Positions 16,339-24,914 are shown, counted from the stretch's first letter. The stretch: DNA of 64,000 nucleotides from Cronobacter dublinensis subsp. dublinensis LMG 23823 (GCF_001277235.1 NZ_CP012266.1:3100001-3164000), one strand, 5' to 3'. The notes: a model not told the origin generated them from the sequence alone. Translations and numbers: made by a program.

Positions 16339-17043
16339 ATGGTTTCCCGTACACGCCACGCAAAGCTTAAAGAGTATCCGCTGGAGGTCAGCGTCGAGTT
16401 TGTCGATGTCGGGCATCTGGGCACATCTCTTCAGGAAACGCCTGCGCCATGGGGGCGTATTCAGCTGTCCGATATTCCGGGCGAAGACGCCGGACGCTAT
16501 CTGATGCTGAAAATGCCTGATGAAGTCGACGACGCGGCGCTGGATAACGAAATCCGGCTCGCTATCGTCAGTGCCGTCACCGCCGTGTCGCAGATGAAGC
16601 GCGCCGGGCAGCGCGCTGCCGCCGCCGGGATTGCGCCCCTACAGGCCCGCAACCGCGAGCGGCTCGACGCGCTGCGCCAGCGCGTGCTGGAAGAAGACCG
16701 CTGGCTTTGCGCAGGTGAAGTAAGCCTGGCGGCGGGCGCGGCGCTGAAAAACCCGAGCGCGACGGCGAACCGTTGGAAGCAGGCGGGCAAAGTCTTCGCC
16801 CTGCCGGTAAACGGTAAAGACCGCTATCCGGCCTGGGCATTCGATGAAGGCGGCCAGCCACTGCCATCGCTGAAACCCATCCTGGCGCGGTTTCGCGAGA
16901 AAACCCCCTGGGCCATCGCGCTCTGGTTCCACTCGCCGAACGCCTGGCTTGGGGGCGACAAACCTAAAGACCGGCTGAAGACCGATCCGCAGGCGGTGAT
17001 GAACGCCGCCGACGCGGAAGCGCAGGGCCCGGTGCATGGTTGA
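16339..17043 (+). CDS. antitoxin-like protein with MbcA/ParS-type toxin-binding C-terminus
   Basis: A 234-residue protein whose stop overlaps the start of the RES-domain gene. The N-terminal half (about 1-100) is unfamiliar; the middle has a possible helix-turn-helix (LCAGEVSLAAGAALKNPSATANRWKQ, about 117-142). The C-terminal 45 residues (LWFHSPNAWLGGDKPKDRL then DPQAVMNAA) look like the Xre/MbcA/ParS toxin-binding domain of RES antitoxins. The ATG at 16339 follows GAGGGAGGCGCT. Antitoxin role is inferred from the domain and the 8-base overlap with a RES gene. Classical Xre antitoxins are shorter, so this is a large variant. Confidence 0.7.
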   Translation: MVSRTRHAKLKEYPLEVSVEFVDVGHLGTSLQETPAPWGRIQLSDIPGEDAGRYLMLKMPDEVDDAALDNEIRLAIVSAVTAVSQMKRAGQRAAAAGIAPLQARNRERLDALRQRVLEEDRWLCAGEVSLAAGAALKNPSATANRWKQAGKVFALPVNGKDRYPAWAFDEGGQPLPSLKPILARFREKTPWAIALWFHSPNAWLGGDKPKDRLKTDPQAVMNAADAEAQGPVHG

Positions 17044-17686
17044 TGTCACGGAAGAATGCCTGCCAGCGCCGCCTGTCGATATGCAGGTGCCGCGCGTCAC
17101 GGTATGGCCCGCAGGGAAGCGGATTATTCGCGTTCACAGCCGCCAGTTCGCGGGCGACGCCTTTAACCCCGGCATTGGCAACGCGCGTTTCAGCCCGCTG
17201 CAACGCGCCGACGGCAGCGCCATTCCCACGCTCTATGGCGGCGTGGAAGCGGAAGTGGCGATTATGGAGTCGCTCTTTCACGACGTGCCGACGGGCTCGC
17301 TTGGCGTCAGCTTCGATCTCCGCAAGGCCGCAGGGCTGTGCATCAGCACGCTAACGCCGGGCGGCGCGCTGTCGCTGGCGGCCCTCACGCCAACGCTTTT
17401 GCGCCGCTGGGGCGTTACGTCAGCGGCGCTTACCGCCAGCTCGCCGCTCTGTTATCCGCAGACCCGTCAGTGGGCTGGTGCCATTTATCGCGCGAATCCG
17501 CATCTGCACGGCATCAGTTGGGCGTCGCGCCAGCACGGCGGCAAAGCGCTGATGCTGTTTGGCGATCGCCTCAGCGCTGTGCCGCTCATACTCAATGAGA
17601 GCCTGCCGCTGCTGGAAGGCGCGCTGGTTGAGATTTACCGGCTGGCTGATGAGATGGGATTAATACTGACAGACGATGACGCGTGA
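17036..17686 (+). CDS. RES-domain toxin (putative NAD-consuming)
   Basis: RES toxins deplete NAD in the cytoplasm when freed from their Xre-type antitoxin. The 216-residue protein contains the RES fold from about residue 28: RIIRVHSRQFAGDAFNPG, an Arg in ARFSPL, a Glu in GGVEAEVAIMES, and a C-terminal Ser in SWASRQHGGKAL, in the order Arg-Glu-Ser that names the family. The gene begins 8 bases inside the upstream antitoxin-like gene (ATGGTTGA overlap), so the two are translationally coupled. The pair stands in place of E. coli yfcI, between yfcH and hisP. Confidence 0.78.
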   Translation: MVDVTEECLPAPPVDMQVPRVTVWPAGKRIIRVHSRQFAGDAFNPGIGNARFSPLQRADGSAIPTLYGGVEAEVAIMESLFHDVPTGSLGVSFDLRKAAGLCISTLTPGGALSLAALTPTLLRRWGVTSAALTASSPLCYPQTRQWAGAIYRANPHLHGISWASRQHGGKALMLFGDRLSAVPLILNESLPLLEGALVEIYRLADEMGLILTDDDA

Positions 17687-17721
17687 CCGGCGTCCCTGCC
17701 GGCCGTGAAAGCCTGTCGCGG

Positions 17722-18495
17722 TTACTTCAGCGATCCCTTCAGAAACTGTTGCAGGCGCGGGCTTTGCGGATTGTTAAAGAGCGCGTCCGGCGGCCCTTCT
17801 TCTTCGATTTTGCCCTGATGCAGAAAAATCACGTGCGACGAGACGTGGCGGGCAAACTCCATTTCATGCGTGACCACGACCATCGTTTTGCCCTCTTCGG
17901 CGAGCTTTTGCATGATACGCAGCACTTCGCCCACCAGCTCCGGGTCGAGCGCGGAGGTCGGCTCGTCAAACAGCAGCACATCCGGCTCCATCGCCAGCGC
18001 GCGAGCAATCGACACGCGCTGCTGCTGGCCGCCCGAGAGATGCACCGGGTATTTCCCCTGCGCGCGCTCATCGATGCCCACTTTGGCGAGATATTTCACC
18101 GCCCGTTCGCGCGCATCCTGTTTGCTTAAGCCCAGCACCTGAACCGGCGCTTCCATGACGTTTTCCAGTACCGTCATATGGCTCCACAGGTTGAAATGCT
18201 GGAACACCATCGTCAGGCGCGTGCGCAACAGGCGTAGCTGGTTTTTATCCGCCACCTTAAGCTGCCCGTCTTTGTCGCGCACCAGCGTGATGTTCTGGTT
18301 ATTCACCACGATCGTGCCTTCGCTCGGCTTTTCCAGAAAGTTAATGCAGCGCAGGAAGGTGCTTTTACCGGAGCCGGAGGAGCCGATAATGCTAATCACA
18401 TCCCCGGCGTTCGCCTTCAGCGAGACGCCTTTGAGCACTTCATGTTCGCCGTAGCGCTTGTGCAGATCGGTCACGTTTAATTTATTTTCAGACAT
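17722..18495 (-). CDS. hisP: histidine/basic amino acid ABC transporter ATP-binding protein HisP
   Basis: The ATPase of the HisJ/ArgT-dependent import system for histidine, lysine, arginine and ornithine, bound to the inner face of the membrane. Walker A is GSSGSGKST (about 38-46), the ABC signature LSGGQQQRVSIARAL, Walker B VLLFDEPTSALDP and the H-loop VVVTHEM. It has 257 residues, the family length, and starts MSENKLNVTDLHKRYG. It is the last gene of hisJ-hisQ-hisM-hisP, ten bases after hisM. Confidence 0.98.
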   Translation of the reverse strand: MSENKLNVTDLHKRYGEHEVLKGVSLKANAGDVISIIGSSGSGKSTFLRCINFLEKPSEGTIVVNNQNITLVRDKDGQLKVADKNQLRLLRTRLTMVFQHFNLWSHMTVLENVMEAPVQVLGLSKQDARERAVKYLAKVGIDERAQGKYPVHLSGGQQQRVSIARALAMEPDVLLFDEPTSALDPELVGEVLRIMQKLAEEGKTMVVVTHEMEFARHVSSHVIFLHQGKIEEEGPPDALFNNPQSPRLQQFLKGSLK

Positions 18496-18505
18496 GCGTA
18501 GCCAC

Positions 18506-19222
18506 TCAGTGCGTTGAAGCCGGTTTCAGGTGCCGCAGCCAGCGCTTTTCCGCCTTGCGGAACAGGCTTATCAGCACGTAAGAGATAATCAGGTAGAGCA
18601 CCGCCGCGATGCCGAACGCCGTAAACGGCTGGTAAGTGGCGGAGTTGATGTCGCGGGCGATTTTCAGCAAATCCGGCACGGTGGCGGTAAACGCCAGCGC
18701 CGTGGAGTGCAGCATCAGGATCACTTCGTTGCTGTAGGCAGGCAGCGCGATACGCAGCGCCGACGGCAGAATGATGCAGCGATACATCTTCACGCGCGAA
18801 AACCCGTAGGCGCGCGCCGCCTCTATTTCGCCATGCGGCACGGCGCGAATAGCGCCCGCGAAAATCTCGGTAGTGTATGCGCAGGTGTTAAGCGTCAGCG
18901 CCAGCACGGTACAGTTCAGCCCGCTGCGGAAAAACTCATTCAGCAGCGCGGTGCCTTTTACCACCTCCAGCGTGTACATGCCCGAGTAAAACACCAGCAG
19001 TTGCACGTAAAGCGGCGTGCCGCGAAACACATACGTAAAGAGCCAGATGGGGAACCAGACCGCTTTATTTTCCGAGACGCGGCCAATCGCCAGAAACAGC
19101 GCCAGCACGCCGCCCATCACCACCGAGGCGATAAGCAGCCAGAGCGTAATCGCCACGCCCGTAAAGCGGTAACCGTCGGTCCAGAGCAGGGATTTCCAGT
19201 ACTCCTGAAGGATCTCAATCAC
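18506..19222 (-). CDS. hisM: histidine ABC transporter permease HisM
   Basis: One of two membrane subunits of the histidine permease. The 238-residue product has five predicted membrane helices (first GVAITLWLLIASVVMGGVLALFLAIG) and the permease-to-ATPase coupling loop EIEAARAYGFSRVKMYRCIILPSALRIALPAYSNE. Its start overlaps the hisQ stop by 4 bases (ATGA), a sign of translational coupling. Confidence 0.97.
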   Translation of the reverse strand: MIEILQEYWKSLLWTDGYRFTGVAITLWLLIASVVMGGVLALFLAIGRVSENKAVWFPIWLFTYVFRGTPLYVQLLVFYSGMYTLEVVKGTALLNEFFRSGLNCTVLALTLNTCAYTTEIFAGAIRAVPHGEIEAARAYGFSRVKMYRCIILPSALRIALPAYSNEVILMLHSTALAFTATVPDLLKIARDINSATYQPFTAFGIAAVLYLIISYVLISLFRKAEKRWLRHLKPASTH

Positions 19223-19905
19223 AGGTCGGCCCTCTTCACGCCCACGGTGTAGCGGCGCTCAAGCAGCAGCAGGATGCCGTTGGAGAGCGTGGTAAACACC
19301 AGATAAATCAGCCCGCAGACGATCGCGAAGTAAAACGGCTGCCAGGTGCTTTTGCCGGCAAGCTGCGTCGCCTTGACCACATCTTCCAGCCCCAGCAGCG
19401 ACACCAGCGCGGTGGCTTTTAAAATCACCTGCCAGTTGTTGCCGATACCCGGCAGCGCAAAACGCATCATCGACGGGAACAGAATGCGGCGAAAGGTCTG
19501 CGAGCCGGTAAAGCCAAACGCGGTCGCCGCCTCGATGTGGCCTCGCGGCACGGCGAGAAACGCCCCACGGAAGGTTTCAGTGAAGTAAGCGCCATAGATA
19601 AAGCCGAGCGTGATAATGCCCGCGACCATCGGGTCGATATCAAACTGGCTGAACCCCAGCGCATCGGTCACGCTGTTCAGCGCGATCTGCAGGCCGTAGA
19701 AAATCAGCAGCATCAGCACCAGATCGGGCACGCCGCGGATAAGCGTGGTATACGCTTCGAAAATGAGCGCCAGCGGACGGTTGCGCGACAGCTTCGCGCC
19801 CGCCCCAACCAGACCAATCGCCACCGAGAGGACTACGGCGCTGAGCGCCAGCTCCAGGGTGACAAGCGCCCCCTGGAGTATTACCTGTGAAAACCCATAC
19901 AGCAT
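19219..19905 (-). CDS. hisQ: histidine ABC transporter permease HisQ
   Basis: The second membrane subunit of the permease, pairing with HisM. It has 228 residues with five hydrophobic segments and the EAA coupling motif HIEAATAFGFTGSQTFRRILFPSMMRFALPGIGN. It lies 73 bases after hisJ on the minus strand; that gap contains no separate gene and may hold a partial terminator or processing hairpin (GCGCCCCGCGGGGCGC-like pairing near 19948-19965), which would keep permease levels below those of the binding protein. Confidence 0.97.
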   Translation of the reverse strand: MLYGFSQVILQGALVTLELALSAVVLSVAIGLVGAGAKLSRNRPLALIFEAYTTLIRGVPDLVLMLLIFYGLQIALNSVTDALGFSQFDIDPMVAGIITLGFIYGAYFTETFRGAFLAVPRGHIEAATAFGFTGSQTFRRILFPSMMRFALPGIGNNWQVILKATALVSLLGLEDVVKATQLAGKSTWQPFYFAIVCGLIYLVFTTLSNGILLLLERRYTVGVKRADL

Positions 19906-19978
19906 GGTGCCTTATCCTGTACTCAGCGTGCGCACGACCGTCCGACGCCCCGCGGGGCGCCGCGCTGTCCCGTGCGGG

Positions 19979-20761
19979 TTAGTCGCCGTAAACGTTGAAA
20001 TCAAAATACTTTTTGGCGAGCTTCTCGTAGGTGCCGTCGGCGCGCATCTCTGCAAACGCCTTGTTCAGCGCCAGGCGCAGCTCGTCATCGTCTTTGCGAA
20101 TACCCATGCCGGTACCGACGCCAAAGAGTTTTTCATCTTTAATCGACGGGCCGCCGAACTGGTAATCCTTGCCCACCGGCTGTTTCAGAAAGCCTTCGCT
20201 GGCGGCCACTTCATCCTGGAACGCGGCGTCGATGCGCCCGGCGGTCAGGTCGGAGTAAATGTTGTCCTGGCCCTGATAGGAGACAATCTCCACGCCCTTC
20301 GGCGCCCAGTGTACGTTGCCGTAGGTTTCCTGCGTCGTGCCCTGGAGCACGCCCACGCGTTTGCCTTTAAGCGCCTCAAGCGTCGGCTGGACAGGCGAGC
20401 CTTTAGCGACCACCAGACGGGAATCGGCGGCGTAGAGTTTGTCGGTAAACGCAATCTCCTGCTGGCGCTTTTCGGTAATCGACAGCGAGGACATAATGGC
20501 GTCGATTTTCTTCGCTTTCAGGGACGGGATCAGCGCGTCGAGCGGCTGCTCAATGAAAGAACATTGTGTCTGGATGCGTTTGCACAGCTCTTTCGCCAGA
20601 TCGATATCAAAACCGACCAGTTCGCCCTGCGCGTTTTTCGATTCAAACGGCGCGTAGGTCGGATCGGTGCCGATACGTAAATGCTGCGGAATTGCTGCGA
20701 AAGCGCCAGAAATGCTGGAAAGAGCCAGCCCCAGAGAAAGTGCTAACAGCCGTTTTTTCAT
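19979..20761 (-). CDS. hisJ: histidine-binding periplasmic protein HisJ
   Basis: Periplasmic receptor delivering histidine to HisQMP. The ATG at 20761 (GAGGATAGTT upstream) gives 260 residues with a 22-residue signal peptide ending SGAFA, then AIPQHLRIGTDPTYAPFESKNAQGELVGFDIDLAKELCKR, the SBP_bac_3 ligand domain. The two cysteines in ELCKRIQTQCSF form the usual disulfide. The longer upstream frame has no signal-peptide logic. It is a close paralogue of argT next door, reflecting an old tandem duplication. Confidence 0.97.
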   Translation of the reverse strand: MKKRLLALSLGLALSSISGAFAAIPQHLRIGTDPTYAPFESKNAQGELVGFDIDLAKELCKRIQTQCSFIEQPLDALIPSLKAKKIDAIMSSLSITEKRQQEIAFTDKLYAADSRLVVAKGSPVQPTLEALKGKRVGVLQGTTQETYGNVHWAPKGVEIVSYQGQDNIYSDLTAGRIDAAFQDEVAASEGFLKQPVGKDYQFGGPSIKDEKLFGVGTGMGIRKDDDELRLALNKAFAEMRADGTYEKLAKKYFDFNVYGD

Positions 20762-20912
20762 AACTATCCTCATCAGACGCGCATAATAAAGTGTCAGGCG
20801 GAAAAACTGCACTTATCGTGCCATCACTGCCGCCTCGTAATCAAAACTTTATGCGCGCTGAGATAGATTTATTTTCATTATTCGTGGATAGAAATGCGCC
20901 TTCGCCCTCTTC

Positions 20913-20931
20913 TGGTGCATAAGTTGCACCA
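20913..20931. promoter_or_regulatory. inverted repeat upstream of hisJ
   Basis: TGGTGCA-TAAGT-TGCACCA is a perfect 7-base inverted repeat in the 235-base argT-hisJ gap (20762-20996), about 160 bases before the hisJ start. Its half-sites resemble NtrC half-sites but in the opposite orientation. It could be an operator, or a hairpin in the argT 3' end. The rest of the gap shows nothing else. Confidence 0.4.
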
Positions 20932-20996
20932 TTTTGCGTCACGCATGCCAGCGGCGCACCACGATGGCCGCAGGCAGGCGAGCGCGTTATGGGCGA

Positions 20997-21779
20997 TCAG
21001 TCGCCATACACGTTAAAATCAAAATACTTTTTGGCCATCTTGTCGTAAGTGCCGTCTTTGCGGATTTCGGTGAAGGCTTTATCAAACGCGGCTTTCAGCT
21101 CGGCGTCATCTTTACGCAGCCCCACGCCCGTGCCGTCGCCAAAGTAGTTCTTATCTTTTACCGACGGCCCCGCGAACGCATAGTCTTTCCCGGCAGGCTG
21201 CTTGAGGAACCCTTCACTTGCGGCCACTTCATCCTGCAGCGCGGCGTCGAGACGGCCCGCCGCCAGATCGGAGTAGATCAGATCCTGGTTCTGGTAGGCC
21301 ACCACATCCACGCCTTTCGCACGCCACTTCTCATTGGCGTAAGCTTCCTGAGTAGAGCCCTGCAGCACGCCGACATGTTTGCCTTTGAGGGAATCAATGG
21401 TCGGCTGAATAGTCGCGCCTTTGGCGGCTATCAGGCGGGAATCCGCCGCGTAAAGTTTCTCGGAGAACGCTATCTCTTTCTGGCGTTTTTCAGTGATGGA
21501 GAGCGAAGAGATAATCGCATCTATCTTTTTCGCCTTGAGTGAGGGGATCAGCGAGTCAAAATCGCTGCCGACCCAGGTGCATTTTACCTGCATGCGTTTG
21601 CACATCTCGTTACCGAGATCGATATCGAACCCGACAAAATCGCCTTTGGCGTCTTTTGAAGAGAACGGCGCGTAGGTGGCGTCAGTGCCAATGCGTACGG
21701 TCTGGGGAAGCGCGGCGAATACGCTGGCGCTGGTGGAAAGGCCAAGCAGTAAGGAGAACGCGAGCACCTTCTTCTTCAT
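20997..21779 (-). CDS. argT: lysine/arginine/ornithine-binding periplasmic protein ArgT
   Basis: Periplasmic LAO-binding protein that uses the HisQMP membrane complex. It has 260 residues with the signal peptide MKKKVLAFSLLLGLSTSASVFA, followed by ALPQTVRIGTDATYAPFSSKDAKG. The ligand-site Asp and Arg regions and the Cys pair (EMCKRMQVKCTW) are conserved. About two thirds of its residues are shared with HisJ. It has its own sigma-54-like promoter, so it can respond to nitrogen limitation independently of hisJQMP. Confidence 0.97.
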   Translation of the reverse strand: MKKKVLAFSLLLGLSTSASVFAALPQTVRIGTDATYAPFSSKDAKGDFVGFDIDLGNEMCKRMQVKCTWVGSDFDSLIPSLKAKKIDAIISSLSITEKRQKEIAFSEKLYAADSRLIAAKGATIQPTIDSLKGKHVGVLQGSTQEAYANEKWRAKGVDVVAYQNQDLIYSDLAAGRLDAALQDEVAASEGFLKQPAGKDYAFAGPSVKDKNYFGDGTGVGLRKDDAELKAAFDKAFTEIRKDGTYDKMAKKYFDFNVYGD

Positions 21780-21839
21780 ACATTACCCTCAAGTTTTCTG
21801 ATTTTATTATCTGTTGCGTTGTATGTTGCAACCAGGCGT

Positions 21840-21855
21840 TGCACTTCCCATGCCA
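21840..21855 (-). promoter_or_regulatory. sigma-54 (RpoN) promoter of argT
   Basis: On the minus strand the sequence TGGCATGGGAAGTGCA has GG and GC elements with exact -24/-12 spacing and fits the consensus TGGCAC-N5-TTGCA at most positions. It lies about 60 bases ahead of the argT ATG. In Salmonella and E. coli argT is a known NtrC/sigma-54 target, which supports the call. The remaining upstream gap to 22057 shows no gene. Confidence 0.75.
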
Positions 21856-22057
21856 GGTTTAGCCGACCGCCGGAACCGGCATGAATTGTTAATAAACGGT
21901 TGCAACTAAGTTGTGTGAATGAAAGATAGCACTCCGCGCAGCAGACGCTGAGCGTGAAAAGGTAAAAAGCGGGATTAAATGTTGAGGATATGATCGCGCT
22001 TGCAGAATTGCCCCAAAATGAGGCGCCGCGCTCCGCTTTGCCTCATCGTGGCGCGCG

Positions 22058-22627
22058 TTACGCGCCAGGCCAGCGGGTGAAGAGATCGGCGGGCAGCGTA
22101 ATATCGAGCTGATCGAGCGCGCGGTTGACCGTCTGGTTAATCACATCGTCCAGCGTCTGCGGGCGGTGATAAAACGCGGGCATGGGCGGCATAATCACAG
22201 CACCCAGTTCCGCCGCCTGGGTCATCAGGCGTAAGTGACCGAGATGCAGCGGCGTTTCGCGCACGCACAGCACCAGCCTGCGGCGCTCTTTCAGCACCAC
22301 ATCCGCCGCGCGCGTCAGGAGGCCGTCGGTATAGCTGTTCACAATGCCGGAGAGCGTTTTAATCGAGCACGGCAAAATAATCATTCCATCAGTTTTAAAC
22401 GAGCCGGAAGAGACGCTGGCGGCGATATCGCGCGCGTCGTGGTTCACATCGGCCAGCGCCTGGACATCGCGCACGGTCATGTCCGTTTCCAGCGCCAGCG
22501 TCTGACGCGCGGCCTGGCTCATAATGAGATGGGTTTCCACTTCCGGCACCGCCTGGAGCGTCTGCAACAGCCGAATGCCGTAAATCGCGCCGCTGGCGCC
22601 GGAAATACCGACAATGATTTTTTTCAT
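22058..22627 (-). CDS. ubiX: flavin prenyltransferase UbiX
   Basis: Makes the prenylated FMN cofactor needed by UbiD in ubiquinone biosynthesis, using dimethylallyl phosphate. The ATG at 22627 gives 189 residues as in E. coli: KKIIVGISGASGAIYGIRLLQ binds FMN phosphate, and SSGSFKTDGMIILPCSIKTLSGI and HLGHLRLMTQAAELGAVIMPPMPAFY are family signatures. A longer frame upstream lacks homology. It lies 112 bases downstream of purF on the same strand and may share its transcript. Confidence 0.95.
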   Translation of the reverse strand: MKKIIVGISGASGAIYGIRLLQTLQAVPEVETHLIMSQAARQTLALETDMTVRDVQALADVNHDARDIAASVSSGSFKTDGMIILPCSIKTLSGIVNSYTDGLLTRAADVVLKERRRLVLCVRETPLHLGHLRLMTQAAELGAVIMPPMPAFYHRPQTLDDVINQTVNRALDQLDITLPADLFTRWPGA

Positions 22628-22739
22628 GAAGTTATCTGGAAAAGGGGCACTGAGCGAGACTTTGCCGCAAGACGCGGCGAGATGCAAACGGGGATTTCGC
22701 CCCTCCCTGCGCGGAAGGGGCGATGGCATGCGGAAAGAA

Positions 22740-24257
22740 TTAGCCTTCGTTGTGCATCTCTAAATTTTCGACTTCGTTCTGGCGCATCACGGCTTTCGCG
22801 TCGTCGTTACGCAGAGATTCCAGATATTCCAGATACTGGTGGTCGACATCTTTAGTGACGTAAACGCCGTTAAACACCGAACACTCGAACTGCTGGATGT
22901 CCGGGTTTTCAGCGCGTACCGCTTCGATGAGATCGTCGAGATCCTGGAAAATCAGGCCGTCGGCACCGATTATCTGGCGGATTTCGTCCACTTCGCGGCC
23001 ATGCGCGATAAGCTCGTTGGCGCTCGGCATGTCGATACCGTAAACGTTCGGGAAGCGAATTTCTGGCGCGGCAGAGGCCAGATAGACCTTCTTCGCCCCT
23101 GCTTCGCGGGCCATTTCGATAATCTGCTCGGAGGTGGTGCCGCGCACGATAGAGTCATCGACCAGCAGCACGTTTTTATCGCGGAACTCGGCGCGGTTGG
23201 CGTTGAGCTTGCGGCGCACCGACTTACGGCGCAGGTGCTGGCCCGGCATGATAAAGGTGCGCCCGACATAGCGGTTCTTCACAAAGCCCTGGCGGTAGGG
23301 TTTGTTGAGGATACGCGCGATTTCCAGCGCGATATCGCAGGAGGTTTCCGGGATCGGGATAACCACGTCGATATCCAGATCTTCCCACTCGCGCGCGATT
23401 TTCTCGCCGAGCTTTTTGCCCATCTCAACGCGGGCGCTGTAAACGGAAATCTTGTCGATAAAGGAATCCGGGCGGGCGAAGTAGACATACTCGAACAGGC
23501 ACGGGTTGCTGACCGGGTTATCCGCGCACTGGCGGGTAAACAGCTGGCCTTTTTCGCTGATGTAAACCGCTTCGCCAGGGGCGACATCGCGCAGGAATTC
23601 AAAGCCCAGCGTGTCGAGCGCCACGCTCTCGGAGGCCACCATATATTCGGTGCGCCCGTTACCGGCGTCGCGTTTGCCGAGCACCAGCGGGCGGATGCCG
23701 TTAGGGTCGCGGAACGCCACCATGCCGTGACCGATAATCATCGCCACGCAGGCGTAAGCGCCACGGATCAGGCGGTTCATCGCCGCGATGGCCGCGAAAA
23801 TGTTGTCCGCTTCCAGCGGGTAATGACGGAAGTTATCGAGCTCGCTGGCAAAGACGTTGAGCAGGATTTCAGAATCTGAGGTGGTGTTGATATGACGGCG
23901 CTTCTCTTCAAAGAGCATTTTGCGCAGTTCATGGGCGTTCGTGAGGTTGCCGTTGTGGGCAAGGGTAATGCCGTAGGGCGAGTTCACATAGAACGGCTGG
24001 GCTTCGGAGGCGCTGGAGCTGCCCGCTGTCGGGTAGCGCACGTGGCCGATACCCATGTTGCCCTGCAGACGCTGCATGTGGCGGGCTTCGAACACATCAT
24101 TCACCAGGCCGTTCGCTTTACGCAGACGGAAACCATTATTCGCATCGATGGTGATGATGCCTGCGGCATCCTGCCCGCGGTGCTGAAGCACCGTTAACGC
24201 GTCATAAATCGACTGGTTGACCGGCATAACACCGGCGATCCCGACAATACCGCACAT
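22740..24257 (-). CDS. purF: amidophosphoribosyltransferase PurF
   Basis: First enzyme of de novo purine synthesis, making phosphoribosylamine from PRPP and glutamine. After removal of Met, Cys2 (MCGIVGIAGV) is the glutaminase nucleophile; the PRPP-binding loop is NVLLVDDSIVRGTTSEQI in the C-terminal phosphoribosyltransferase domain. It has 505 residues, the family length. It follows cvpA by 39 bases and the pair is controlled by the PurR box ahead of cvpA. Confidence 0.98.
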   Translation of the reverse strand: MCGIVGIAGVMPVNQSIYDALTVLQHRGQDAAGIITIDANNGFRLRKANGLVNDVFEARHMQRLQGNMGIGHVRYPTAGSSSASEAQPFYVNSPYGITLAHNGNLTNAHELRKMLFEEKRRHINTTSDSEILLNVFASELDNFRHYPLEADNIFAAIAAMNRLIRGAYACVAMIIGHGMVAFRDPNGIRPLVLGKRDAGNGRTEYMVASESVALDTLGFEFLRDVAPGEAVYISEKGQLFTRQCADNPVSNPCLFEYVYFARPDSFIDKISVYSARVEMGKKLGEKIAREWEDLDIDVVIPIPETSCDIALEIARILNKPYRQGFVKNRYVGRTFIMPGQHLRRKSVRRKLNANRAEFRDKNVLLVDDSIVRGTTSEQIIEMAREAGAKKVYLASAAPEIRFPNVYGIDMPSANELIAHGREVDEIRQIIGADGLIFQDLDDLIEAVRAENPDIQQFECSVFNGVYVTKDVDHQYLEYLESLRNDDAKAVMRQNEVENLEMHNEG

Positions 24258-24296
24258 GTTGTCTTTTCCTCAATTCAAAGACCGCCCCCGGCACGA

Positions 24297-24782
24297 TTAC
24301 CGGGGCAGGAAACTTGACGAGCTTTGCAGATAGTCAAAGAACCATCTGATGATGAAACTGAACTGCGGGATGAGCTGGGACTTTTGCCAGTCCTCGCTTT
24401 TGGACAGGCCCGTGAAGGTATCAAGAAAGAACAGAATGGCGGCGACAATCAGCACGCCCCGCAAGGCGCCGAAACAGATCCCCAACACCCTGTCAGTACC
24501 CGACAGGCCGGTTTTCTCCACCAGCGCGCCAATCACATAGTTGACTATCGCACCGACGATAAGCGTCGCGATAAACAGCACCGCGATAGCAATCCCATTA
24601 CGTACCAGTTCATCTTCAAAGCCGGTGAACCAGACTGCCAGGTAAGTGTAGTAATGGCTGGCGACAAAGAAAGCGCAGCCCCAGGTGACAAGCGACAGCG
24701 CCTCTCTCACGAACCCGCGGATCAGGCTGACCAGGCACGAGAAACCCACTACTGCAATGATGGCGTAATCTATCCAGACCAT
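24297..24782 (-). CDS. cvpA: colicin V production membrane protein CvpA
   Basis: An inner-membrane protein needed for colicin V export or production and for envelope-stress (bile) tolerance; its molecular activity is not known. It has 161 residues with four hydrophobic segments: YAIIAVVGFSCLVSLI, LVTWGCAFFVASHYY, GIAIAVLFIATLIVGAIVNYVIG and ALRGVLIVAAILFFLD. It starts MVWIDY at 24782. It is the first gene of cvpA-purF(-ubiX), preceded by a PurR box and the dedD terminator. Confidence 0.96.
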   Translation of the reverse strand: MVWIDYAIIAVVGFSCLVSLIRGFVREALSLVTWGCAFFVASHYYTYLAVWFTGFEDELVRNGIAIAVLFIATLIVGAIVNYVIGALVEKTGLSGTDRVLGICFGALRGVLIVAAILFFLDTFTGLSKSEDWQKSQLIPQFSFIIRWFFDYLQSSSSFLPR

Positions 24783-24840
24783 GAATGTGTCCCACGATAA
24801 AACGCCCTGACATCCGGTTCGGGGCGCATTCTAACAGAAA

Positions 24841-24856
24841 AAGAAAACGTTTGCGT
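24841..24856 (-). promoter_or_regulatory. PurR operator of cvpA-purF
   Basis: Read on the minus strand the site is ACGCAAACGTTTTCTT, a near-perfect match to the PurR consensus ACGCAAACGTTTNCNT. It lies about 60 bases before the cvpA start, the same arrangement as in E. coli. Confidence 0.9.
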
Positions 24857-24886
24857 AGGGATTTCCCTTCCACGCGTTAATAAAAA

Positions 24887-24914
24887 ATGGCGTTGAAAAA
24901 ATCTTCAACGCCAT
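24887..24914 (-). terminator. dedD terminator
   Basis: ATGGCGTTGAA and TTCAACGCCAT form an 11-base stem; on the minus strand it is followed by TTTTTTATTAA. It separates the dedD transcript from cvpA-purF, so the latter relies on its own promoter. Confidence 0.85.

Noticed and set aside
22235..22855. 206-codon plus-strand frame opposite ubiX
   Set aside because: Antisense mirror of ubiX; UbiX matches its family over the full length on the other strand.
24615..24880. Minus-strand and plus-strand alternative frames around cvpA
   Set aside because: They overlap cvpA and the PurR region in other frames and lack conserved sequence.
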